DNA from: Pseudomonadota bacterium
Lineage (GTDB): Bacteria > Pseudomonadota > Gammaproteobacteria > Burkholderiales > Burkholderiaceae_E
Reading direction: 5' to 3'
NCBI GenBank assembly: GCA_023388075.1
Contig: JAEWGX010000111.1
Coordinates: 1 to 64,000 of the forward strand
Length of the DNA stretch: 64,000 nt
A program made the position numbers and the translations under genes. The first letter of the stretch is position 1; every line of letters starts with the position of its first letter. The notes below the pieces were generated by a model. The model was given only the letters and a program-made list of their open reading frames with translations, was not told the DNA's origin and made no database searches. Positions 1 through 7,575 of this stretch are shown piece after piece.

Positions 1-447
1 CGCACCAACCGGCTGGTCGCGCGGGCCACTCGTGCCGGCGAGTACCGAGGCGTCTGCGCCGAGTTCTGCGGGGTGAGCCATGCGCGCATGGCCTTCGACG
101 TGGTGGCGATGGAGCCGGAAGCCTTCGATCGCTGGCTCGCGGAGCAGGCGCGGGAGGCTGCTCCCGACGCGCCTGCGGATGGCCGGGCCCTCTTCGAAGG
201 CTACGGCTGCGCCGGCTGCCATTCGGTGCGCGGCCACTTCCCGGGCAGTCCGATCGGGCCGGACCTGACCCATGTCGGCTCGCGCCGCTCGCTCGCCGCG
301 GCGACGCTGCCGATGGACGTGCCTTCGCTCGCCCGCTTCGTGCGCGACGCGAACGAGGTCAAGCCCGGATCTCTCATGCCGACCTTCACCCACATGACGC
401 CCGCGCACGCCGAAGCGATCGCCGGCTACCTGGCCGGGCTTCGCTAG
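1..447 (+). CDS. coxB: Cytochrome c oxidase subunit II with fused cytochrome c domain (5' end missing)
   Basis: This is the C-terminal part of subunit II of a caa3-type oxidase; the frame is open from base 1, so the N-terminal membrane hairpin lies outside the window. The CuA site is intact: Cys19, Glu21, Cys23, His27 and Met30, counted from the window edge. It is followed by a class I cytochrome c domain with heme motif CAGCH and a likely Met ligand in LMP. The CuA centre would take electrons from the attached heme and pass them to subunit I. The stop codon TAG directly abuts the ATG of the next gene, which implies translational coupling. The 148 visible residues have no internal defect. Confidence 0.95.
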   Translation, partial: RTNRLVARATRAGEYRGVCAEFCGVSHARMAFDVVAMEPEAFDRWLAEQAREAAPDAPADGRALFEGYGCAGCHSVRGHFPGSPIGPDLTHVGSRRSLAAATLPMDVPSLARFVRDANEVKPGSLMPTFTHMTPAHAEAIAGYLAGLR

Positions 448-2991
448 ATGGCTGACGGCGCGGCGATGCCCGACCAGGACGATCCGGCCGTGCGCAAGGC
501 CCAGGAGGATCGGCTGCGCGAGGTCTGGGCCGCGCCGCGGGGTGTCTTCTTCCGCTGGACCGATGTCAACAACAACGCGGTCGGGGCGTGGTACGCCATC
601 GCCGCCTTCGGCATGATGCTGTTTGCCGGCGTGCTGGCGCTGGTGATGCGGGCACAGCTGGCCGTGCCCGACAACGACATCGTCTCGCCCTCGACCTTCA
701 ACCAGCTCTTCACGCTGCACGGCTCGGTGATGATGTTCCTGTTCGCCGTGCCGATGTTCGAGGCGGTCTCGGTCCTGATCCTGCCGCAACTGCTCGGCGC
801 GCGCGACCTGCCGTTCCCCCGGCTCTCGGCATTCGGCTTCTGGAGCTTCCTGCTCGGTGGCATCTTCGTTGCCGGCTCCATCTTCTTCGACGCCGCGCCG
901 GACGGTGGCTGGTTCATGTATCCGCCGCTCGCCACTGAGCCGTCGCTCGCCGGGATCGGCGCCGACATCTGGATGCTGGGGCTGTCGTTCATCGAGGTCT
1001 CGTCGATCGCCGCCGCGGTGGAGCTGATCGTCGGCGTCCTGAAATGCCGGCCGCCCGGCATGCGGCTCAACCTGATGCCCCTCTATGCCTGGTACATCCT
1101 GGTGGTGGCCGGGATGATCCTCTTCGCCTTCCCGCCGCTGATCGCCGGCGACATCCTGTTCGAGATGGAGCGTCTGCTGGACTGGCCGTTCTTCGACGCC
1201 TCCCGCGGCGGCGATCCGATCCTCTGGCAGCACCTCTTCTGGATCTTCGGCCATCCGGAGGTGTACATCATCTTCCTGCCGTCGATCGCGATCTTCGCGA
1301 TGGTGATCCCCACCTTCGCCCGGCGCCACCTGATCGGCTATCCGTGGATCGTCCTCGCCGCGGTGGGCACCGGCTTCCTCAGCTTCGGGCTGTGGGTGCA
1401 TCACATGTTCACCACCGGGCTGCCCAACATCAGCCTCGGCTTCTTCTCCGCCGCCTCCGAGGCGGTGGTCATTCCCACCGCAGTCCAGATCTTCGCGTTC
1501 ATCGCGACGCTGTGGGCGGGCAGGGTGATCTGGTCGGTTCCGCTGCTGTTCGGCGCGGGATCGCTCGCCATCTTCGTGATCGGCGGGCTGACCGGCGTGA
1601 TGATCGCGATCGCGCCGTTCGACTGGCAGGTGCACGATACCTACTTCATCGTCGCCCACATGCATTACGTGCTGATCGGCGGCGCGGTGCTGCCGATCTT
1701 CGCCGGGATCTACTACTACTGGCCGCTCTTCACCGGCAAGAAGCTCTCGGACCGACTCGGTCGCATCGCCTTCTGGCTCGCCTTCGTCGGCTTCAACGTC
1801 GCCTTCTTCCCGATGCACATCACCGGCCTGATGGGCATGCCGCGACGCGTGCACACCTACGCGCCGGAGCTCGGCGTCGGCATGCTCAACCTCGTCTCGA
1901 CGGTCGGCGCCTTCCTGCTCGCCGCGGGCATCGCCGTCATCGTGATCGACCTGTGCCTCACGCCCTGGCGGCCGCTCGCGCCGCGCAATCCCTGGAAGGC
2001 CGGCACGCTCGAATGGCTGGCGGAGCCGCGGGGCGAGAACTGGGGCGTGCGTTCGGTGCCTCTGGTGGAAAGCCGTTATCCGCTGTGGGACGAGCCGGAG
2101 TTCATGCGGCGCGTCGACGAGGGCCGCTACTTCCTGCCGGACGCGGAGGAGGGGCGCCGCGAGCTGATGGTGAGCTCGGTGCTGGATGCACATCCGCTGC
2201 AGGTGATGCGCATCGGCGGCCCCACGGTGAAGCCCATGCTCGCGGCGTTCGCGCTGGGCGGCGTCTTCATCCTGACCACCTTCCACCTGTATCTCGCCGC
2301 CGTCGCGAGCGGCGTCGCGGCGCTGGCAGCGATCGTGTGGTGGCTCTGGACCGGTACCAGCGAGATCCCCGAGAAGCGCGAGAAGGCGGTGGGGATGGGA
2401 CTGGTCCTGCCGCTCGGCTCCTATGGCTCCTTCTCGCCGGGCTGGTGGGCCATGCTGATCACCATGACCGCCGACGCCACCGCGTTCGCGAGCCTGGTGT
2501 TCGGCTACTTCTTCTACTGGACGATCCACGCCGGCTTTCCGGTCGATGCCGGTCCGGGCATCGCTGGCCTGGGATGGGGCTGGCCGATGGCAGCGATGGC
2601 CCTCCTGGCTGCGGGCTGGCTGCTCACCATCCTCGCCCGCGAGACCAACGCGCGCGCCCGCTACGGGCTTGCGCGCGGCGCGCTCTGCGTCGCGGCGCTC
2701 GCCACCGCGGGCGGTGGTGCCGCCGGGCTCGCCGGTCCCTGGGCGGCCGGCATGGATCCCACGCTGCATGTCTACCCGGCCATCGTCTGGGTGCTGGTCG
2801 GCTGGGTGGCGGTGCACGCCGCGCTCGGCGTGGTGATGCACCTGTACGTGCTCGCGCGCAGCCTCGCGGGCCGCATGGACGCGACCCACGACAACGACAT
2901 CGGCAACATCACCGTCTACCAGCACTTCCTCGCACTGTCCGCCGTGGTCACCTACCCGGTGATCGCCTTCTTCCCGGGGCTCGCGCCATGA
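448..2991 (+). CDS. ctaD: Cytochrome c oxidase subunit I-III fusion (caa3 type)
   Basis: The 847-residue protein joins the catalytic subunit I to subunit III in one chain, an arrangement known from caa3-type oxidases. Subunit I hallmarks are present: low-spin heme ligand His91 in LHGSVMMF, the CuB and cross-linked-Tyr segment WQHLFWIFGHPEVY near residues 260-273, the HH pair near 318, and HDTYFIVAHMHY near 397-408. After about residue 600 the chain continues as a subunit III-like helical region (GWWAMLITMTADATAF, then a C-terminal H-rich helix). It reduces oxygen to water and pumps protons in the inner membrane. Its ATGA end overlaps the next start. Confidence 0.95.
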   Translation: MADGAAMPDQDDPAVRKAQEDRLREVWAAPRGVFFRWTDVNNNAVGAWYAIAAFGMMLFAGVLALVMRAQLAVPDNDIVSPSTFNQLFTLHGSVMMFLFAVPMFEAVSVLILPQLLGARDLPFPRLSAFGFWSFLLGGIFVAGSIFFDAAPDGGWFMYPPLATEPSLAGIGADIWMLGLSFIEVSSIAAAVELIVGVLKCRPPGMRLNLMPLYAWYILVVAGMILFAFPPLIAGDILFEMERLLDWPFFDASRGGDPILWQHLFWIFGHPEVYIIFLPSIAIFAMVIPTFARRHLIGYPWIVLAAVGTGFLSFGLWVHHMFTTGLPNISLGFFSAASEAVVIPTAVQIFAFIATLWAGRVIWSVPLLFGAGSLAIFVIGGLTGVMIAIAPFDWQVHDTYFIVAHMHYVLIGGAVLPIFAGIYYYWPLFTGKKLSDRLGRIAFWLAFVGFNVAFFPMHITGLMGMPRRVHTYAPELGVGMLNLVSTVGAFLLAAGIAVIVIDLCLTPWRPLAPRNPWKAGTLEWLAEPRGENWGVRSVPLVESRYPLWDEPEFMRRVDEGRYFLPDAEEGRRELMVSSVLDAHPLQVMRIGGPTVKPMLAAFALGGVFILTTFHLYLAAVASGVAALAAIVWWLWTGTSEIPEKREKAVGMGLVLPLGSYGSFSPGWWAMLITMTADATAFASLVFGYFFYWTIHAGFPVDAGPGIAGLGWGWPMAAMALLAAGWLLTILARETNARARYGLARGALCVAALATAGGGAAGLAGPWAAGMDPTLHVYPAIVWVLVGWVAVHAALGVVMHLYVLARSLAGRMDATHDNDIGNITVYQHFLALSAVVTYPVIAFFPGLAP

Positions 2992-3410
2992 AGGATGCCG
3001 GACAGGCCCTGGAAGAGGAAATGAACCAGGCGCTGGCGCAGGGCGACCCGGCGCCCAGGACGACGCTGTGGGCGCTGTTCGCGCCGCCGACGCTGTGGGC
3101 GCTGCACTTCCTGTTCTCCTACGTGTACGCGGCGATCGTGTGCGCGTTCGCCGGGCGCGGCGCGTCGCTCGACAGTGCGCGCATCGCCATCGCGGCCGCC
3201 ACCGTGATCGCGCTGGTGCTGGTCGGCCTCTGCGGCCGGGCCGCGCTGCGCGAGGCCCGCATCGAAGGCGATCCGCCGCCCCATCGCGACAGCACGCTGG
3301 AGGACCGCCGCCGGTTCCTCGCGGTGGCGACCCTGCTGCTCTCCGCCCTCAGCGCCGTCGCCATCGTCTTCACCGCCTTGCCGGCCGTGTTCTTCGGGGA
3401 TTGCCGATGA
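2988..3410 (+). CDS. Small three-helix membrane protein of the oxidase operon
   Basis: A 140-residue protein with three likely membrane segments, near residues 22-50, 64-85 and 106-135. I do not recognise a family with certainty. Its place between the fused oxidase subunit and the CtaG-like assembly factor, with four-base ATGA overlaps on both sides, suggests a role in oxidase assembly or as an accessory subunit. The start was chosen because the ATG sits in the stop codon of the preceding gene. No catalytic or metal-binding motif is evident. Confidence 0.8.
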   Translation: MKDAGQALEEEMNQALAQGDPAPRTTLWALFAPPTLWALHFLFSYVYAAIVCAFAGRGASLDSARIAIAAATVIALVLVGLCGRAALREARIEGDPPPHRDSTLEDRRRFLAVATLLLSALSAVAIVFTALPAVFFGDCR

Positions 3411-4060
3411 ATAGCGCCATCGCGGCCTCCGCCCGTCGCGGCGCGCTCGCCGGGGGGCTCGCGGTGCTCGGGGCAGCCTGGGCCACGGCGTCGGCGGGTG
3501 CCGGCATCACCGGGCACATGGCGGCGCACATGGCGGCGGTCGCCGTGGCGGCGCCACTGCTCGCGTTCGGCCTGGCAGGCAGCAGGCTCGACCCTGCCAC
3601 GCGCTGGCCCAGGCTGGTCGCTCCGGTGGCGATGTCGCTGCTCGAGCTCGCGGTGGTGTGGGGCTGGCACCTGCCGGCGGCGCGCGCCTTCGCCGCCGGC
3701 GGCGGTTGGGGGCTCGCGCTGGAGCAGGCGTGCTTCATCGGCGCCGGGCTGCTGCTCTGGAGCGCCTGCCTCGGCAGTCGCGAGGCCGCGGCCAGCGCCC
3801 GCCGGGCTGCCGGCGTGGTGGCGATGCTGCTGACGACGATGCACATGACGCTGCTCGGCGTGCTGGTGGCGCTCGCGCCGCGCCCGCTCTTCGCGGACGC
3901 CGGCTTCACCTGCCTCGGGGTCACCCTGGCGCCGCTTGCCGACCAGCAGCTTGGCGGGGTGGTGATGCTCATGATCGGGGCGGGCGGCTACCTGGCCGGC
4001 GGCCTCGCGCTGCTCGCGGGGCTGCTGCGGCAGGCAGACGGGAGGCTGGCATGGCGCTGA
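3407..4060 (+). CDS. ctaG: CtaG-family (caa3 type) cytochrome oxidase assembly factor
   Basis: The 217-residue polytopic membrane protein resembles the caa3_CtaG family, which is needed for formation of active caa3 oxidase. Conserved histidine and methionine motifs lie in helices: GHMAAHMAAV near residue 36, WGWHLP near 85 and MLLTTMHMTLLG near 145. These fit a copper- or heme-handling role in the membrane. This is the Bacillus-type CtaG, not the Cox11 protein that shares the name. The ATG overlaps the upstream stop (ATGA), and the next gene starts ten bases before this one ends. Confidence 0.85.
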   Translation: MNSAIAASARRGALAGGLAVLGAAWATASAGAGITGHMAAHMAAVAVAAPLLAFGLAGSRLDPATRWPRLVAPVAMSLLELAVVWGWHLPAARAFAAGGGWGLALEQACFIGAGLLLWSACLGSREAAASARRAAGVVAMLLTTMHMTLLGVLVALAPRPLFADAGFTCLGVTLAPLADQQLGGVVMLMIGAGGYLAGGLALLAGLLRQADGRLAWR

Positions 4061-5211
4061 CGCTGCGCGTCACGTGGCGCCGCGTCGTGCTGGCGCTGGT
4101 CGGGCTGGGGCTGGCCGGGCTCGCGTTCGCCTGGTCCGGGATCCTCAACATCGGCGCGTCCACCGGTCACTGGGCGATCACGAGCTGGTTCCTGCACTGG
4201 TCAATGGGCAACACGGTCCGGACCTGGTCGCTGCTCACCGTGGACGACTCGTACGTGGCGGGGATGGACCGGGAGCACCTGGTGGCCGCCGCGGGGCACT
4301 TCGCGGCGCAGTGCTCCGTGTGCCACGGCGCGCCGGGCGAGCCGCCTTCGCCCGTGATGCGCGCGGCCACGCCGCCCGCGCCCGATCTCGCGACGACCGA
4401 AGGCAAGTGGAAGGATCGCGAGCTCTTCTGGATCATCCGCCACGGCGTCAAGTACACCCCGATGCCCGCCTGGCCCGCCGGCGAGCGGCTCGACGAGATC
4501 CGCGGCATGGTGGCCTTCGTCCGCAGCCTGCCTGACATGACGCCCCGGGCGTACCGGGAGCTCGCCTACGGTGGCGACGCCACGGCGGCGACCGGCCGCG
4601 TCGTGCGCTTCGACGACGCCTTGCGCGATTGCGAGCGTTGCCATGCCGACGACGGACGCGGCCAGCCCGACATTCCGGTGCTGGCCGGCCAGAAGACCTC
4701 CTACCTGGTGGCGTCCCTGGAGGCCTTCGCCGAGGGACGACGGCCAAGCGGCGTGATGGGCGCGGCCGCGTCGCGGGTCGATCCGGCGCTCTTCACCGCG
4801 CTGGCCGAGCACTACGCCGGGCAACCGCGGCGGGCGAGGCCGCCGGAGCTTGTCGCAGCGGAGCCGCTGCCGGAGCGCACCGCGGCTGCGACCGCCGAGG
4901 GCGAGGACCGCCAGGCGCTGGCGGCCCGGGTGAGCCAGCACGGGCTTGCCGAGGCCCGCCTGCCTGCCTGCCTGAGCTGCCACGGGCCCGGCGAGCGGCC
5001 GCCGGAGCTCCCGCGCGACGCACCGGTGCTGGAAGGGCAGAAGGCGCCGTATCTCGCCAAGCGGCTTCGCGGCTGGCGCGGGGATCCCAAGGTGGTGGAG
5101 GCGCGCAAGTCGACCGACACCATGGCGATGATCGCGCGGCGCATCCCCGAGGACCTGATCGAACCGCTTGCCCGGCACTTCGCGGCCCTGACCCCCGGCG
5201 AGGATCGGTGA
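4051..5211 (+). CDS. Membrane-anchored triheme cytochrome c
   Basis: The 386-residue protein has one N-terminal membrane anchor (about residues 11-30) and three heme-c motifs: CSVCH at 88-92, CERCH at 194-198 and CLSCH at 307-311. The first domain looks like a single-domain cytochrome c. The other two are repeated c4/c553-like domains, each with a GQK-Y-L segment after the heme. It probably shuttles electrons in the periplasm to the oxidase encoded just upstream, with which it shares a translationally coupled operon. Direct donation to the fused heme on CoxB is an inference from position. Confidence 0.88.
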   Translation: MALTLRVTWRRVVLALVGLGLAGLAFAWSGILNIGASTGHWAITSWFLHWSMGNTVRTWSLLTVDDSYVAGMDREHLVAAAGHFAAQCSVCHGAPGEPPSPVMRAATPPAPDLATTEGKWKDRELFWIIRHGVKYTPMPAWPAGERLDEIRGMVAFVRSLPDMTPRAYRELAYGGDATAATGRVVRFDDALRDCERCHADDGRGQPDIPVLAGQKTSYLVASLEAFAEGRRPSGVMGAAASRVDPALFTALAEHYAGQPRRARPPELVAAEPLPERTAAATAEGEDRQALAARVSQHGLAEARLPACLSCHGPGERPPELPRDAPVLEGQKAPYLAKRLRGWRGDPKVVEARKSTDTMAMIARRIPEDLIEPLARHFAALTPGEDR

Positions 5212-5265
5212 GCTTGCCTCCGGTGCGGTGGTCGGGCAGAGTGTGAGGCGGGAGGAGGTGGACGC

Positions 5266-5763
5266 TTGAAGACGCTGCTGCTTGCCCGACACGCGCTGTC
5301 GGACCCTGGCGAGCCCGGGATGGCGGACGAGGATCGCCCCCTGAACGCGCGAGGGCGGCTCGACGCGGCCGAGATGGGGCGCCGGCTGCTCGCCAGGTCG
5401 CTGCAGCCCGATGCGATCGTCGCGAGCCCGGCGGCCCGGTCCCGTGCCACGGCGGAGCTGCTCGCGGTCGAGCTCGGATTCGACCCCGGCGCGATCCGGT
5501 TCGTCGCCGCGCTCTACAACGCGAGCAGCGAGGCCGTGCTGGACCAGGTCCTGCGGCTGGACGATTCACTGGATTGCGTGGTCCTGGTCGCGCACAACCC
5601 GGGGCTTGCCGAGCTGGCCCAGCGTTTCGACCCCGCGATCGCACACCTCGTGCCGGGGGCGGTGGCGGGATTCCGGTTCGCCGCCCGCAGCTGGGGCGAG
5701 GCCGCCTTCCGGCAGCCGACCGGCTTTCTCTTCCTGCAGCCGCGGCAAGGGCAGGATTCGTGA
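5266..5763 (+). CDS. SixA-like histidine phosphatase
   Basis: The 165-residue protein belongs to the histidine phosphatase superfamily, closest to the short SixA phosphohistidine phosphatases. The catalytic RH pair is Arg8-His9 in LLARHALS, and the second active-site His is near residue 110 in VAHNPGLAE. The start codon is TTG, supported by a strong GGAGGAGGTG ribosome site just upstream. SixA-type enzymes remove phosphate from phosphohistidine; the substrate here is unknown. It is the first of five plus-strand genes ending at 11348. Confidence 0.85.
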   Translation: MKTLLLARHALSDPGEPGMADEDRPLNARGRLDAAEMGRRLLARSLQPDAIVASPAARSRATAELLAVELGFDPGAIRFVAALYNASSEAVLDQVLRLDDSLDCVVLVAHNPGLAELAQRFDPAIAHLVPGAVAGFRFAARSWGEAAFRQPTGFLFLQPRQGQDS

Positions 5764-5785
5764 CGCTCCTCGCCCCTCGGCTGCC

Positions 5786-6364
5786 ATGACGCTCGTCGCC
5801 GCTCGCGAGTGCGTGCTGGTGCTGGTCGACTACCAGCAGCGCCTGTTGCCGGCGATCCACGACGCCGACCAGGTGCTGCAGGAGGCGACGCGCCTCGCCG
5901 ATGCGGCGCGTGAGCTCGGCATCCGCGTGATCGGCACGGAGCAGAATCCGAAAGGGCTCGGCCCGAGCGACCCGGCCATCCGGAGCCGCTGCCACGCGAT
6001 GCTGCACAAGATGCACTTCGATGCCTGCGCCGACGGGCTGCTGGCACTGGCGAGGCAGGACGGCGCCGCGCCGACCCAGGCCGTCGTCGCCGGTTGCGAG
6101 GCGCACGTCTGCCTGCTCCAGACCGCGCTGGGGCTGCTCGATGCCGGGCTGGCGGTCTGGGTGGCGGCGCCGGCCTGTGGCAGCCGGCGACCACGGGAGC
6201 ACGAGCTTGCGATGGCCCGCCTGCGCCAGGCGGGCGCGGTGGTCGTGAGCGGCGAGATGGTCATCTTCGAATGGCTGCGCACCTGCGAGCACGAGCGTTT
6301 CCGCCCGGTGCTGTCGCTCGTGAAGGGGCCCGGACGTACGGCGACCGATAGAATTCCCGAGTGA
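5786..6364 (+). CDS. Isochorismatase-family cysteine hydrolase
   Basis: The 192-residue protein has the isochorismatase-like fold with a plausible Asp-Lys-Cys triad: Asp15 in VLVDYQQR, Lys75 in LHKMHFDA and Cys104 in AGCEAHVCL. It resembles YcaC-type members whose substrate is usually unknown, so no substrate is proposed. The ATG at 5786 follows the phosphatase after 22 bases. The end overlaps the GTG start of acetate kinase by four bases, which suggests co-translation. Confidence 0.85.
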   Translation: MTLVAARECVLVLVDYQQRLLPAIHDADQVLQEATRLADAARELGIRVIGTEQNPKGLGPSDPAIRSRCHAMLHKMHFDACADGLLALARQDGAAPTQAVVAGCEAHVCLLQTALGLLDAGLAVWVAAPACGSRRPREHELAMARLRQAGAVVVSGEMVIFEWLRTCEHERFRPVLSLVKGPGRTATDRIPE

Positions 6365-7575
6365 ACGCCGCTCCCGACATTCCACTCCTCGTGCTCAACT
6401 GCGGCTCGTCGAGCATCAAGTTCGCGGTCTTCGACGTCGCTTCGCAGCCGCTTGCGCGACAGCCGGCGTGGAAGGGAAAGGTAGAGGGCATCACCGGCCC
6501 GTCGCCCACGCTCCAGGCCGGCGACGACGAGCCGGCACCGATCGCGCTCGCCGAAGGCAAGCCCTACCGTTCCGCCCTCGAGCGCATCCGGGCCCTGGTG
6601 GATGCCTGGCTCGCAGGGCGACGGCTTGCCGCGGTCGCGCATCGGGTGGTGCACGGCGGCGCGGCGTACTTCGAGCCGGTGGCGGTGGACGGGGAGGTCC
6701 TCGCGCGGCTGCGGTCGCTGGTGCCTCTCGCGCCGCTGCACCAGCCGTTCGCGCTCGAGGCGATCGACCTGCTGCATGCGCGCGATCCCGACGTGCCCCA
6801 GATCGCGTGCTTCGACACCGGCTTTCACCACACGATGCCGCAGGTGGAGCAGGTGCTGCCGCTTCCGTACGACGCGTGGGAAAGGGGAATGCGCCGCTAC
6901 GGCTTCCACGGCCTGTCCTACGAGTACCTCTCCATCGCGCTGGCGGAGCGTCACGGTGATGCCGCTCGCGGGCGTTGCGTCGCGGCTCACCTGGGCAGTG
7001 GCGCGAGCCTGTGCGCGATGCACGACCTGCGCAGCGTGAGCACCACCATGGGCTTCTCCGCGCTCGACGGCCTCATGATGGGGACCCGGTGCGGCTCGCT
7101 GGATCCGGGCGCGGTCATCTACCTGATGGAGATCGAGAAGCTGAGCCTGGAAGAGGTCGGCCGGGTGCTCTATCACGAGTCGGGCCTGCTCGGCCTTTCC
7201 GGCGTGTCGTCGGACCCGCGCGTGCTGCTGCCGCGCGAGGCCGACGACGAGCGGGTGGCGCTCGCCATGGCGCTCTACGTGCGGCGGATCGTGCGCGAGA
7301 TCGGCGGGCTGGCGGCGGTGCTGGGCGGCCTGGACATGCTCGCCTTCACGGCGGGGATCGGCGAGAACAACGCGACGGTCCGGGCGCGCGTGTGCGCAGG
7401 GCTCGCCTTCCTCGGGGTGGCGCTGGATGCGTCCGCCAACGAGGCCGGCAGGCCCGTGATCTCCACCGCGGACTCGCGGGTGAAAGTGGTGGTCGAGCCC
7501 ACCAACGAGGAGTGGATCGCGGCCCGCCACGGTGCCGCCCTGTTGCGACGCCCAGCGCCCGCCCCGGATGGCTGA
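6361..7575 (+). CDS. ackA: Acetate kinase
   Basis: At 404 residues this has the normal length for acetate kinase, which interconverts acetyl phosphate plus ADP with acetate plus ATP. Family signatures are all present: VLNCGSSSIKF at 11-21, HRVVHGG near 97, FDTGFHHTMP from 151 with catalytic Asp152, RYGFHG at 179-184 and the ATP-binding HLGSGAS segment. The start is GTG and overlaps the preceding gene. No phosphotransacetylase gene is nearby in the window, so the source of acetyl phosphate is not shown. The end overlaps the ATPase start by eight bases. Confidence 0.95.
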   Translation: MNAAPDIPLLVLNCGSSSIKFAVFDVASQPLARQPAWKGKVEGITGPSPTLQAGDDEPAPIALAEGKPYRSALERIRALVDAWLAGRRLAAVAHRVVHGGAAYFEPVAVDGEVLARLRSLVPLAPLHQPFALEAIDLLHARDPDVPQIACFDTGFHHTMPQVEQVLPLPYDAWERGMRRYGFHGLSYEYLSIALAERHGDAARGRCVAAHLGSGASLCAMHDLRSVSTTMGFSALDGLMMGTRCGSLDPGAVIYLMEIEKLSLEEVGRVLYHESGLLGLSGVSSDPRVLLPREADDERVALAMALYVRRIVREIGGLAAVLGGLDMLAFTAGIGENNATVRARVCAGLAFLGVALDASANEAGRPVISTADSRVKVVVEPTNEEWIAARHGAALLRRPAPAPDG

